Assembly (NCBI GenBank): GCA_934167165.1
Contig: CAKPKG010000021.1
Span: 1-24,367 of the forward strand
Source of the DNA: an uncultured Clostridia bacterium
Lineage (GTDB): Bacteria > Bacillota > Clostridia > TANB77 > CAG-508
DNA length: 24,367 nucleotides
Direction of reading: 5' to 3'
This document shows positions 1-9,752 of this stretch, one piece after another. Numbering within the stretch: position 1 is the stretch's first letter; the number at the start of each line of letters is the position of its first letter. The notes beneath the pieces were generated by a model that saw only the letters and a program-made list of their open reading frames with translations, was not told the origin of the DNA and searched no databases. The position numbers and the translations under genes are program-made.

Positions 1-716
1 ACTGGAACTCTTTGTGCAGATCCTATTAATTTTCCATTTAATTCTGGAATAACTAATCCTATTGCTTTTGCAGCTCCTGTTGAGTTAGGTACTATATTTA
101 CAGCTCCTGCTCTTGCTCTTCTTAAATCACCTTTTCTGTGTGGTCCATCTAATAGCATTTGATCTCCTGTATATGCATGAACTGTTGTCATTATTCCTGA
201 TTGAATAGGTGCGAAATCATTTAAAGCTTTTGCCATTGGTGCTAAGCAGTTTGTTGTACATGATGCTGCTGATATAACTGTATCTTCTGCTTTTAATATA
301 TTTTCATTTACTCCAAATACTACTGTTGGTAAGTCTTTACCTGCTGGTGCAGATATAACTACTTTTTTAGCTCCTGCTTTTATATGAGCTTCTGCTTTTT
401 CTTTAGTTGTGTAGAATCCTGTACATTCTAGTACAACGTCTACTCCTAATTCTCCCCATGGAAGATTTATTGCATCTTTTTCTGCATATATTTTTATTGT
501 TTTTCCATCTACTGTTATTGAGTCTTCTCCTGCTACCACTGTATCTGCTTTTTCATATCTTTTTTGTGCTGAATCATATTTTAATAAGTGTGCAAGCATT
601 GCTGGACTTGTTAAATCGTTTATTGCAACGATTTCATATCCTTCTGCTCCAAACATTTGTCTAAATGCAAGACGTCCTATACGTCCAAAACCATTAATAG
701 CTACTTTAACTGCCAT
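1..716 (-). CDS. gap: Glyceraldehyde-3-phosphate dehydrogenase, 3' end outside the window
   Basis: Glycolytic GAPDH, which oxidises glyceraldehyde-3-phosphate to 1,3-bisphosphoglycerate with NAD in the cytoplasm. The gene runs off the left edge, so about the first 238 residues are present. The protein begins MAVKVAINGFGRIGRLAFR, the classic Rossmann NAD-binding start. The catalytic cysteine lies in SAASCTTNC near residue 153, followed by HAYTGDQ and the STGAAKAIG motif. The ATG is preceded by an AAAGGAGAGG ribosome binding site. CGT is used for arginine in the GRIGR motif. There is no in-frame CGG and the frame is unbroken. I see no clear promoter in the AT-rich stretch upstream. Confidence 0.96.
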   Translation of the reverse strand, partial: MAVKVAINGFGRIGRLAFRQMFGAEGYEIVAINDLTSPAMLAHLLKYDSAQKRYEKADTVVAGEDSITVDGKTIKIYAEKDAINLPWGELGVDVVLECTGFYTTKEKAEAHIKAGAKKVVISAPAGKDLPTVVFGVNENILKAEDTVISAASCTTNCLAPMAKALNDFAPIQSGIMTTVHAYTGDQMLLDGPHRKGDLRRARAGAVNIVPNSTGAAKAIGLVIPELNGKLIGSAQRVP

Positions 717-849
717 TTAAAATCCTCTCCTTTTTTTGTAAGGTAATACCTATTTATTTTTCTATTTAATATGTTATTAAACAGATTAAAATAATATGTA
801 TTTTATTATTCCCCACTTTTTTAATTTTTAACAGTGCCATTGTATATCA

Positions 850-878
850 AAAAAGAACACTTTTCAAGTGTTCTTTTT
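850..878 (-). terminator. Rho-independent terminator of the small unknown gene
   Basis: A 13-bp inverted repeat, AAAAAGAACACTT and AAGTGTTCTTTTT, with a 3-nt loop. On the minus strand it is followed by a run of T. It lies just downstream of the stop at 899 and upstream of gap. Confidence 0.85.
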
Positions 879-898
879 AACTTTTTTATACTTTTAAA

Positions 899-1387
899 TT
901 AGAATATTCTTTTTCCTTTATATGTAATTGGCACTTCTTGGAATAAGAAGTTTTTAAATGATTGCCATGTTACTTCTTGATGTAAAAATTCATTTATTTC
1001 ATCTTCTATTTTTTGTTGATATGGTGTTAATTCAACTTTAATTTCAGAAAGTAATACATTTCTTACTTTTGTCCAGAATCCTACTTTTACTGGTAAGTTA
1101 GATTTAGCTACTTTAAAAGTATTTTTTGTTTCTGTTGTATTTTCTCCATCGCTTATGCTTCCACCTTCGCCATTATAAGTTGCTTTTATAGTAGTTCCAG
1201 TTCCTTCTGTATATTTTTCATTTATATTGCTATATTCTGTTGTTCCTCCAATATTTCCTGTACCGAATTCATCTCCTAATATATCTCCTGTTGAATTTGT
1301 GCTTACCTTTTTTATTATGTTTGTAATATCTTTTACAGCACCATTTACTCCTTCGTTTACTCCCTCATTTGATGGATATTTTTCCAT
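899..1387 (-). CDS. Conserved-looking hypothetical protein, 162 aa
   Basis: I do not recognise this protein. The start chosen is MEKYPSNEGVNEG, because an AAAGGAGGA site lies just upstream and the longer reading frame would begin almost at the predicted transcription start. The N-terminal half is low-complexity and rich in Gly, Ser, Thr and Asn (roughly residues 8-95), with no signal peptide. The C-terminal 65 residues look folded, with many aromatic residues: FWTKVRNVLL, LTPYQQKIEDEINEFLHQ and NFLFQEVPITYKG. It is a single-gene unit with its own promoter and terminator. It contains a CGG only across the TTC-GGT codon boundary, not in frame. A cytoplasmic structural or adaptor role would be a guess. 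Confidence 0.75.
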   Translation of the reverse strand: MEKYPSNEGVNEGVNGAVKDITNIIKKVSTNSTGDILGDEFGTGNIGGTTEYSNINEKYTEGTGTTIKATYNGEGGSISDGENTTETKNTFKVAKSNLPVKVGFWTKVRNVLLSEIKVELTPYQQKIEDEINEFLHQEVTWQSFKNFLFQEVPITYKGKRIF

Positions 1388-1484
1388 TTCGTTTCCTCCT
1401 TTAATAGATATGCATTTCATATCCTTCTTTTGTACAAGTGAATTGTTTTTATATGCTTCTCTCTTTAACAATTCGCATATATAT

Positions 1485-1513
1485 TTTATACTATAAATAT
1501 ATTATTTTATCAA
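1485..1513 (-). promoter_or_regulatory. Sigma-A type promoter for the small unknown gene
   Basis: On the minus strand TTGATA and TATAAA are separated by 17 nt. Transcription would start near 1478. This supports the downstream ATG at 1387 over the longer reading frame. Confidence 0.5.
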
Positions 1514-1567
1514 GATATTTTCGTCAAAAAAATATTATATTTATGTTGCGTTTATGTTACATTTTTA

Positions 1568-2861
1568 TTACATTTTTCCTATTAATTCAAGCTCTTCTCT
1601 TGAAGTTATGTTTATATCTAATATTTGATTTTCTAGTTTGCTATCTTTGATTTTAACTACCAAATAGTTAGTGGTATGTCCTTTAATGTATTCTCCTTCT
1701 TGCTTTTCAAATAATACTTTTACTTTCTTTCCTATGTATTTATCCAAAATCTCTTTTTCGCATTTATCTGATAATTTTATTAATTTATGACTTCTCTCTT
1801 CTTTTATTTTACTGTCTACTTGGTCCTTCATTTTTGCAGCAACTGTTCCTTTTCTAGGCGAATATCTAAAAACATGTAATTTTGTAAATCTAATATTTTT
1901 TAAATATTCATATGTTTCTTTAAATTCTTGTTCAGTCTCTCCTGGAAACCCGACTATTACGTCTGTTGTTAATACAACGTTTGGAAATGTTTTTCTTAAT
2001 AATTCTACTTCTTTTCTAAAACTTTGTGCCGTATATTTTCTGTTCATTCTTTTTAGAGTTTCATTGCATCCACTTTGTAAAGATAAGTGAAAATGATCAC
2101 ACATTTTTGTTATTTTTTTTAATCTGTTTACAAATTCTTCTGTTATTATATTAGGTTCTAACGATCCAAGTCTTATTCTTTCTATACCTTCAATTTTTTC
2201 TATTGCTTCCAGCAAATCTATTAGTCTTGTATTGTTATCAAAATCAATTCCGTAAGAAGCAACATGTATTCCTGTTATTACTACTTCTTTTATTCCTTTA
2301 TCAGCAATTTTCTTAATTTCTTCTATTACATTTTCTAACTTTCTACTTCTTACTCTTCCTTTTGCATATGGAATTATACAATATGAGCAAAAATTGTTGC
2401 ACCCATCTTGTACTTTTATTACGGCTCTTGTTTTTTCAGTATATGTAACATTACCAAAATCCACAAATTCTTTTTGTTTGTTTATGTCTGACATTCTTAC
2501 TCTTTCTAGATTTCTATTGTTTTTATAATCTTCAACTATTTTTACAATGTCTTTTTTTTCTGTGTTTCCTACAATTAAATCTATATCTGTGATTTTTTCT
2601 AGTTCTTCTTGTGCTGTTTGTGCATAACAACCTGTTGCAACTAGTATACTATTTGAATTTATTTGTTTTGCTCTTCTTATTATTTGTCTTGATTTTCTAT
2701 CTGACATATTTGTTACTGTGCATGTGTTTATTATATATACATCTGCAAATTCTTCAAATTTTACAATTTCATAATTATTATCTATAAATTGTTCTGCCAT
2801 AGCATTTGTTTCATATTGATTTACTTTGCAACCGCAATGTATAAAAAGCTACTTTTTTCAT
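1568..2861 (-). CDS. mtaB: MtaB, tRNA ms2t6A37 methylthiotransferase, read through a +1 shift at CGG
   Basis: A radical-SAM enzyme that adds the methylthio group to t6A37 in tRNAs reading ANN codons. With the shift it has 430 residues, close to the family size. The start is ATG at 2861 with an AGGAGA site. Nine codons (MKKVAFYTL) are followed by in-frame CGG at 2834-2832. Reading on without a shift stops within seven codons. Skipping C2834 gives GGT TGC AAA, restoring TLGCKVNQYETNA, the family's N-terminal motif with its first cluster cysteine (Cys11). Later motifs are INTCTVTN (Cys47), a cysteine near 78, and the radical-SAM triad CNNFCSYC (154, 158, 161), followed by a TRAM-like C-terminus. 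Without the shift the protein would lose Cys11 and its proper start. Identity is very secure. That the gene is functional is inferred from the intact remainder. Confidence 0.93.
2832..2834 (-). other. +1 frameshift site 1: in-frame CGG (TTG CGG T) in mtaB
   Basis: The zero-frame codon after TTG is CGG. Skipping its C yields GGT (glycine 10) and restores TLGCKVN. The zero frame hits TGA seven codons later. Confidence 0.85.
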
Positions 2862-2906
2862 ATTATATTCTCCTAAATTTTATAACTAATTATAATCTAT
2901 TTACTA

Positions 2907-2939
2907 AAAAATGAATAGTTGTTTTCACTATTCATTTTT
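2907..2939 (-). terminator. Rho-independent terminator of mreB
   Basis: A perfect 13-bp inverted repeat (AAAAATGAATAGT and its complement) around a 7-nt loop, placed 33 nt beyond the mreB stop. The minus strand ends in a T-rich run. Confidence 0.8.
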
Positions 2940-2972
2940 ATCAATTTATATTAAAGAGGGGTTATTTATTTT

Positions 2973-3968
2973 CTATTTTCCATCTAATGAATCCAAGTTG
3001 TCTAATGCTTTCCCAGTTCCTAATGCAACACAACTAATTGCATCTTCGGCTATCATAACATTTATTCCTGTTTGTTGTTGTAATAATTTATCCAAGCCGT
3101 CTACCAAGCATCCTCCACCCGTCATATATATTCCTCTATCACTTATATCTGCTGCAAGTTCTGGTGGTGTTTTTTCTAGTGTTGCATGAACTGCATCAAC
3201 TATTAACATTGCTGGTTCAGCTAAAGCTTCCATCATTTCACTTGATTTTATAGTTATTGTTTTTGGAAGTCCAGATATTAAATCTCTTCCTCTTACATCC
3301 ATTTCTGTATCTTGAATTTTTGGATATACACATCCAATATTTACTTTTAAATCTTCTGCTGTTCTTTCTCCTATCATCATGTTATGCTTTTTCTTTATAT
3401 ATTTTACTATTGCTTCGTCAAATTTATCTCCTGCTACTTTTATAGAAGTACTAACTACAGAACCACCTAGTGATATTACAGCAACATCTGTTGTTCCTCC
3501 GCCAATATCAACTACCATATTTCCACATGGTTTTGATATATCCAATCCTGCTCCTATTGCAGCAGCAATTGGTTCTTCAATTAAATATACTTTTCTTGCA
3601 CCTGCTTGTGATGCAGCATCTATAACAGCTTTTTTTTCTACCTCTGTAACTTGTGAAGGTATACATATCATTATTCTAGGTGCAAACACAAATTTTCCAC
3701 ATATTTTATTTATAAAATATTTAAGCATTTTTTCTGTAACAGTATAATCAGAAATTACTCCATCTTTTAAAGGTCTTGTTGCTACAATGTTGCCTGGTGT
3801 TCTTCCAAGCATTCTTCTTGCTTCTCCTCCTACTGCTAAAACTTCATTTGTAATATTATTTACTGCAACTACAGATGGTTCTCTTAAAACAATCCCTTTG
3901 CCTTTAACATATGCAATTACTGTTGCAGTTCCCAAGTCTATACCAATATCTTGTCCAAAACCAAACAT
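2973..3968 (-). CDS. mreB: MreB/Mbl-type actin-like cell-shape protein
   Basis: A bacterial actin homologue that polymerises under the membrane and guides elongation-phase wall synthesis. It has 331 residues, the normal family length. Visible motifs are the phosphate-1 loop IGIDLGTATV (about residues 9-18), LREPSVVAV, the phosphate-2 loop VVDIGGGTTDVAVISLGG, EEPIAAAIGAG and the adenosine loop MTGGGCLVDGLDKLL. MFGFGQDIGID is a typical start, with AAAGGAT upstream. The mreC and mreD partners are not adjacent, and it is flanked by terminators as a single-gene unit. In spore formers stand-alone copies are often Mbl, so MreB versus Mbl is undecided. All CGG triplets here are out of frame. Confidence 0.93.
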   Translation of the reverse strand: MFGFGQDIGIDLGTATVIAYVKGKGIVLREPSVVAVNNITNEVLAVGGEARRMLGRTPGNIVATRPLKDGVISDYTVTEKMLKYFINKICGKFVFAPRIMICIPSQVTEVEKKAVIDAASQAGARKVYLIEEPIAAAIGAGLDISKPCGNMVVDIGGGTTDVAVISLGGSVVSTSIKVAGDKFDEAIVKYIKKKHNMMIGERTAEDLKVNIGCVYPKIQDTEMDVRGRDLISGLPKTITIKSSEMMEALAEPAMLIVDAVHATLEKTPPELAADISDRGIYMTGGGCLVDGLDKLLQQQTGINVMIAEDAISCVALGTGKALDNLDSLDGK

Positions 3969-4040
3969 GTAAACATCTATCCTTTCGTTTTGTATTTCAT
4001 TATTGTTACACTTTTATTGCAATTATATTACAAATAAATA

Positions 4041-4086
4041 AAAATAGCAAATGTTTTTTTACTTTTTTTAAACAATTTGCTATTTT
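4041..4086 (-). terminator. Rho-independent terminator of the FxLYD-like gene
   Basis: An imperfect inverted repeat (AAAATAGCAAAT and ATTTGCTATTTT, extended by GTTT and AAAC with one bulge) just past the stop at 4095. It is followed by T-rich sequence on the minus strand. Confidence 0.7.
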
Positions 4087-4094
4087 CTTTAACA

Positions 4095-4604
4095 TTAGTA
4101 TGGTAAGATGTACCATATTAGCATAACAGCTGCAATTGGCACTGCCAGCTTTACAGTTTCTTCAGTTATAATTGGCTTTACAGTTTCATCAATTTTATTG
4201 TCTTCTTTTTTAGTATTTTCTTCATTTGAAATACTTAACTTTATTTTTCCTACATTTGTATATGTATAGGAAATATCGAATTTAATTGTTTCGTTAGAAT
4301 TAAAATATTCTAACGCTTTCATCTCTTTACCTATATATATACCATCTTTATCATAAAAATCTAATTTTAAGTATGTTTTTTGTATATGTTCTCCTGTATT
4401 GTTTGTTACTTGACCTTTTATATAGCCATGTGTATATGCTGTCATACTTTCAGTTACTTCTATTTTTGGAGAATCTGTTGATATAGTATAATTGGTTAAT
4501 TCTTTATAATCATCTTTTGTGGCAAGATATGTTAATCCGTTTACAATTAAATATAGCAATACAAGCCATATTAAGTATTTTAAAAACTTTTTCATTTTTG
4601 CCAT
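4095..4604 (-). CDS. Membrane-anchored protein with an FxLYD-like domain
   Basis: A 169-aa hypothetical protein. Residues about 6-28 are hydrophobic (FLKYLIWLVLLYLIVNG) and act as a signal anchor. Residues about 60-130 have the look of an FxLYD or similar Ig-like extracytoplasmic domain: GYIKGQVTNNTGE, TYLKLDFYDKDGIYIG, and an F-D-I-S-Y-T strand. A short charged linker leads to a second hydrophobic segment at the very C-terminus (VKLAVPIAAVMLIWYILPY). The domain is therefore probably outside, with both ends in the membrane. An AAAGGGAG site precedes the ATG. MKKFLKYLIW three codons later is a possible alternative start. Function is unknown. Confidence 0.8.
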   Translation of the reverse strand: MAKMKKFLKYLIWLVLLYLIVNGLTYLATKDDYKELTNYTISTDSPKIEVTESMTAYTHGYIKGQVTNNTGEHIQKTYLKLDFYDKDGIYIGKEMKALEYFNSNETIKFDISYTYTNVGKIKLSISNEENTKKEDNKIDETVKPIITEETVKLAVPIAAVMLIWYILPY

Positions 4605-4710
4605 AATATTTGCTCCCTTTTTATTTCTTTAATAATTATAATATAAATTGGCAAATTTGTAAAGTCTAGAGAACTTAAGGCTTTTAATATATGTATACTT
4701 TTTAATGCCA

Positions 4711-7700
4711 CTAATCTTTTATTAAAATTTCTTTGTTTAAATATATAGAATATACATACGCTTTTTCTACTTTTTTATCCAACGCCTCTTCTATTGCTCT
4801 TTTATAAATAGTTAATTGGGTTTTGTATTTTTCTATAAGTTCTTGCTCATTATTTTTTTCCACATAATCTGTTTTATAATCAACTAATACAATTTCATTA
4901 TTTTGATTTATATAATACAAGTCGATTATACCTTGTATAAGTATTCTTTCTTTTGTATTCTCATCTATAACACTGCTATGGAATGGTTGTTCTTTATATA
5001 CCTCTTTGGCATTCTGTATTTCTCTAAATAATTCTGTTTTAGTAAATGCTAATATTCTTTTCTTATCTATGTATTGAGACTGTTTTTCTGTAATTATATT
5101 TAAATATACTAATTTTTGTATTAAGTCATTTAATGTTTTCTCATTATAGTTTTCTCTAAAGTCTAGCTTTTGCAAAACCAAATGCATTAATGTACCAATT
5201 TCTGCTTTGTTTAGTGTTTCTATGTTTTGCATAAATTTTGGTTTTTCTACTATCTGTATATTTTTTTCACTATCTTTTGCAATTGCACTTACAGACGTTT
5301 TTCCTTCTATTTTTGTACTCTCTATATATTTATATTTCCATGTTAATTTTTGGTTTACTTCTTCTTTTTGTTCTTTAGATATATCTTTTATTGCATCTAT
5401 TTTCTTTTCTTTTTTATTATCATTTTCTTCTTTAGTTTTTTCGTTTTCTAATATAATTTTATTAAATTCTATTATGTTTTTTTCTTTATTAAATAGATAT
5501 ACATATTCTAGCCAATCTAAATATGTTTTTGATTTTTTTACTAAATTTAAAGGAATTTTCTGTGTGTCGTCATACATATCTAACTCTTTTTGCTTGTTTT
5601 CTAATGTTTTTTGTAAATCCTTTTCTACACCTGTTATTATTATTTTTTCTTTCGCTCTTGTTAATGCAACATACAAAAGCCTCATTTCTTCAGATAGTAA
5701 TTCTGTTTTTGATTTTATTTTTATCGCTTCTTTTGCTATTGTATTGTATTCTATTTTTCTTTCAAAATTTATATATTTAGGTCCAAATCCCATATCTTGG
5801 TCTAATAGTATTTGTTCATTTAAGTCTTGCATATTAAATTGTTTGCCAGTTCCACTCAAAAACACTATCGGAAATTCCAACCCTTTACTTTTATGAATGC
5901 TCATTATTCTAATTACATTTTCGTTTTCTCCGAATTAGCTTTGCAGAGCCCATATCATCCGATCCTTTGCTTATTTTGTCTATATAATTTATAAAATTAT
6001 ATAATCCTTTAAAGCTTGCTTTTTCATAGTCTTTTGCTTTTTCGAAAAGTAATTTTAAATTAGCTGTTTTTAATTCTCCATTTGGTTTACTGCTTACAAA
6101 GTTGTAATAATTAGTACTTTCATATATATACCAAATAAGTTCATCTAAGCTTAGATACTCTTGTTTTAGTTGCCAATCGTTTAACATATTCAAAAATTTA
6201 TTTACTTTGTTTTTTAATTCTAGATTTTGAGATTTCTCTTTTGTTGTTTCTAAAGCTTGATAAAACAATCCATTTCTTTCTTCTAATCTTATTTCAATTA
6301 ATTCATTATCTGTAAATCCTCCTATTGGGGATCTTAAAACTGTAACTAATGGAATATCATTATTGGGATTGTCTATTATTTTTAGAACTGATAGAATTAT
6401 TTGTATTTCTTCTGTTTCAAAATAATTAGATCCTGTGTCTGTAAAAGTTGGAAATCCATTTTGAGTTAATTCTTTTTCATATACTTTTGCAGTGTCTGAT
6501 GTAGTTCTTAAAAGTATTACAATATCTTTAAATGTTGCTTTTCTATATCCCTCTTTTTTATCATGTACACAGTAATTATCTTCAAATAGTTTTCTTATTC
6601 TATTTGCAACTACTTTTGCTTCTATCTCACTTTTTTCTAGTATTTTTTCCTCTGCTTCTTCCTCTTTTTCCTCGTCTTCTTTTTTTAAATCTATTATATT
6701 TAATTCTGCTTTGCCTGCAATATTTAATTCTTGTGGTGCTTCTTTAAATTCTGCTCCCTTGTTTAAATATTCTTTTTCGTTATATTCTATTCCTCCCAAG
6801 TCCATGCTCATAATATTATCAAAAACTAAATTTGTTATGTCTAGCACACTACTTCTGCTTCTAAAGTTTTGAAACAGCTGTATTTTAGTGTTTTCTTTAC
6901 ATTCATTTGTAGCTTCATATGGCATTTTATAAGTATTGTATTTTTGCAAAAACAGCTCTGGTCTTGCTTGTCTAAATTTATATATGCTTTGCTTTACATC
7001 TCCAACCATAAAAATATTTTTTCCATTAGAAATGGTAGTTAATATATATTCTTGCACTAAATTACTATCTTGATATTCATCTATTGCTATTTCTTTAAAT
7101 TTTTCTTTATAGATTTTTGCAACTTCTGTTGGTATGTAATTATCGTTTTCATCTTTTTTTACTAAAATTTTTAATGCAAAATGTTCTATATCACTAAAAT
7201 CTATTATGTTCTTTTCTTTTTTGTTCTCTTGATATTTATTAGAAAATTTTAATATTACTTTTTCTAGTATGCTTAATATTCTATACATATCATATATGTC
7301 TTCAATAACTTCTTTTGATTGATATATAAATATTGTATCTCTAAAATCTTTAATTGGTTTTTCTACTTTATCGCGCATTTGCTTACTTTTGTCTTTTAGC
7401 TCTGATTGTATTTTTCTAGAAATAGGCCATTTTTCGAATTGTAAATTGCAAATTAAATTATATATTCCATCCCATGAATCTTGTTTTAATAATTTTTCTA
7501 TTTTTTCTATATCTTCTAGTATTGTTATATAATACTTTTCTAGCTCACTATCCTCTTTTAATTCATTTTTTACTGTTTTTAATGCAGTTACTGCACTTTG
7601 AGCTTCTTCTTTAAAGTTTTTTATTAATAATTTTCCCCATTCAGTTTTGGAAAAATCGTTTTCTTTTGCTATATTAAATTTATCTACATTTTCACTAATC

Positions 7701-8267
7701 CATTCCATTGGAAATGGCATACTTTGAGAATAATTGTATATTTTTAGCACTAATTCTCTTAATTGGTTATCATTTCTATAACCACAATATGTATCTACAA
7801 GTTTTATAAAGTCTTTGTTTTCTTCTTCGTAAAGCTCTTCAAATACCTCTTCTAATGTTTCTTGTTTTAAAAGTTTTATTTCTGCATTATCTCCAATTCT
7901 AAAGTTTGGTGATATTCCTATTTCGTAAAAATAATTTTTTATAACTTCTAGGCAAAATGAGTGTATTGTGGAAATATTGGCATCATTTAATAAAACAATT
8001 TGTTTTTGTAAATTCTTATTTTCTGGTTCTTCTTCTATTTTTTTATAAATTGCTTCTAATATTCTTTCTCTCATTTCAGAAGCTGCTGCATTTGTAAATG
8101 TTACTATTAAAAGCTGATTTATATCTATTTTTTCTTTAATTATTTTATTTATCATTCTTTCTACTAAAACTGTTGTCTTTCCACTTCCGTGCTGCTGCTG
8201 CAACTAAAATATTGCTTCCATTTTTATTTATTGCTTGTAATTGATTTAGTGTCCAATTATGTGCCAT
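4711..8267 (-). CDS. addA: AddA, helicase-nuclease subunit A, read through two +1 shifts at CGG
   Basis: The ATP-dependent helicase/nuclease subunit that processes double-strand breaks with AddB for RecA loading. Translation starts at ATG 8267 (GGAGGATAAA site) with MAHNWTLNQLQAINKNGSN. Codon 27 is in-frame CGG at 8189-8187. Skipping the C gives GGA and restores Walker A AAAAGSGKTTVLVERM. A second in-frame CGG at 5932-5930 is skipped to give LIGENENVIRIM, leading into helicase motif V SIHKSKGLEFPIVF. With both shifts the frame is open for 1184 residues, the AddA size. Other motifs are IVTFTNAAASEMRERI, DEYQDSN, VGDVKQSIYKFRQARP, LLYVALTRAKEKI, and the nuclease GIIDLYYI and DYKTDYVE. Without shifts the chain would be cut three ways. 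addB is not in the window. Confidence 0.93.
5930..5932 (-). other. +1 frameshift site 3: in-frame CGG (ATT CGG A) in addA
   Basis: After ATT the zero-frame codon is CGG, and a stop (TAG) follows six codons later. Skipping C5932 gives GGA GAA AAC (glycine 779 of the restored protein) and joins the two halves directly before helicase motif V. Confidence 0.85.
8187..8189 (-). other. +1 frameshift site 2: in-frame CGG (GCA CGG A) in addA
   Basis: The site is in the Walker A motif. Skipping C8189 turns GCA CGG AAG into GCA GGA AGT, i.e. AAAAGSGKTT, which is invariant in this helicase family. The glycine restored is residue 27. Confidence 0.87.
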
Positions 8268-8295
8268 TTTATCCTCCTAAAAATTATTCATATAA

Positions 8296-8324
8296 ATAAT
8301 ATCACAAGCAAAAGAACAAAGCAA
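8296..8324 (-). promoter_or_regulatory. Probable extended -10 promoter of addA
   Basis: On the minus strand TTGCTT and TATTAT are separated by 17 nt, with TG one base before the -10. It overlaps the glyQS terminator hairpin, so the two units are tightly packed. Confidence 0.4.
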
Positions 8325-8344
8325 TTAAAACTGCTTTGTTCTTT
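8311..8344 (-). terminator. Rho-independent terminator of glyQS
   Basis: A perfect 13-bp inverted repeat (AAAGAACAAAGCA and TGCTTTGTTCTTT) with an 8-nt loop, 20 nt past the glyQS stop. Confidence 0.8.
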
Positions 8345-8363
8345 CTACTTCATTTATATCTCA

Positions 8364-9752
8364 TTATTTATTTATTTTTTCGTCTAACCAGTTTTCTAGT
8401 TCATCAATTTTTACTCTTACTTGCTCCATTGTGTCTCTATCTCTTATTGTTACAGAATTATCATTTTCTGTTTCAAAGTCTATTGTTATACAATATGGTG
8501 TTCCAATTTCATCTTCTCTTCTATATCTTTTTCCTATACTTCCTGCTTCATCATATTCACACATATACTTTTTAGATAGTTTTTCAAATACTTCTGTTGC
8601 TTTTTCACTTAGTTTTTTAGATAGCGGAAGTATTGCTGCTTTGTATGGTGCAATTGATGGATGTAGATGTAACACTGTTCTTACATCTCCTTCTCCAACT
8701 TCTTCCTCATCATATGCATCACATAATACTGTTAAGAAAATTCTATCTACACCAACTGCTGGTTCTACACAATATGGTACATATTTTTCGTTTGTTTCTG
8801 GGTCTAAATATGTTAAATCTACTTTAGATGCTTCCATGTGTCTTGTTAGGTCATAGTCTGTTCTATCTGCTATTCCCCATAACTCTCCCCATCCAAATGG
8901 GAATAAGTATTCTATATCTGTTGTTCCTTTACTATAGAAGCAAAGTTCTTCTTTTGAATGTTCTCTCATCCTTAAGTTTTCTTCTTTAATTCCTATTCCT
9001 AGCAACCAATCTTTACAGAATTTTTTCCAGTATTCATACCATTCTAGGTCTGTACCTGGTTTGCAGAAGAATTCTAATTCCATTTGTTCAAATTCTCTTG
9101 TTCTAAATATAAAGTTACCTGGTGTTATTTCGTTTCTAAAAGAACGTCCCATTTGGCCTATTCCTAATGGTAATTTTCTTCTTGTTGTTCTTTGTACGTT
9201 TTTAAAGTTTACAAACATTCCTTGTGCTGTTTCCGGTCTTAAATATACTTCTGATTTTGCGTCTTCTGTAACTCCCATAAATGTTTTAAACATTAAATTG
9301 AATTTTCTAATCTCTGTAAAGTTTGATTTTCCGCAGTTTGGACATTCTATTTTATTTTCATTTATATAATTTACTAATTGTTCATTTGTCCATCCATCTA
9401 ATCCTGTTATATCTTTTCCGTTTTTGAATCCCCATTCTTCTATTAATTTATCTGCTCTATGTCTTGTTTTGCATTCTTTACAGTCTATAAGTGGATCGCT
9501 AAATCCTCCTACATGTCCTGTTGTTACCCATACTTCTGGATTCATAATTATCGCTGCATCTATTCCAACATTATATTTTGATTCATGTATAAACTTTTTC
9601 CACCACATGTCTTTTATATTTTTTTTCATTTCAGAACCTATTGGACCATAATCCCATGAATTTGCAAGCCCTCCATATATTTCTGATCCTGGATATATAA
9701 ATCCTCTATTTTTACACAAATTAACTATTTTTTCCATTGATTTATCTGCCAT
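8364..9752 (-). CDS. glyQS: Glycyl-tRNA synthetase, single-chain class II type
   Basis: Charges tRNA-Gly with glycine. This is the homodimeric form, about 462 residues, not the separate alpha and beta subunits. The start is MADKSMEKIVNLCKNRGF, chosen for its GAGAGGAGAAAA site. An upstream in-frame codon would add ten unsupported residues. Visible motifs are GFIYPGSEIYGGLANSWDYGP, a zinc-binding-like pair CKECK and CPNCG, class II motif 2 in FRNEITPGNFIFRTREFEQME, LRPETAQGMF, and the C-terminal anticodon-binding domain (APYKAAILPLSKK onward, ending EQVRVKIDELENWL). It is transcribed alone from a strong promoter. No T-box leader is visible. Its product, Gly-tRNA, is what the proposed CGG frameshift system would consume. 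Confidence 0.96.
   Translation of the reverse strand: MADKSMEKIVNLCKNRGFIYPGSEIYGGLANSWDYGPIGSEMKKNIKDMWWKKFIHESKYNVGIDAAIIMNPEVWVTTGHVGGFSDPLIDCKECKTRHRADKLIEEWGFKNGKDITGLDGWTNEQLVNYINENKIECPNCGKSNFTEIRKFNLMFKTFMGVTEDAKSEVYLRPETAQGMFVNFKNVQRTTRRKLPLGIGQMGRSFRNEITPGNFIFRTREFEQMELEFFCKPGTDLEWYEYWKKFCKDWLLGIGIKEENLRMREHSKEELCFYSKGTTDIEYLFPFGWGELWGIADRTDYDLTRHMEASKVDLTYLDPETNEKYVPYCVEPAVGVDRIFLTVLCDAYDEEEVGEGDVRTVLHLHPSIAPYKAAILPLSKKLSEKATEVFEKLSKKYMCEYDEAGSIGKRYRREDEIGTPYCITIDFETENDNSVTIRDRDTMEQVRVKIDELENWLDEKINK

Noticed and set aside
899..1471. Longer 190-aa form of the small unknown protein
   Set aside because: The ribosome binding site lies before the internal ATG at 1387, and the predicted transcription start is almost at 1471.
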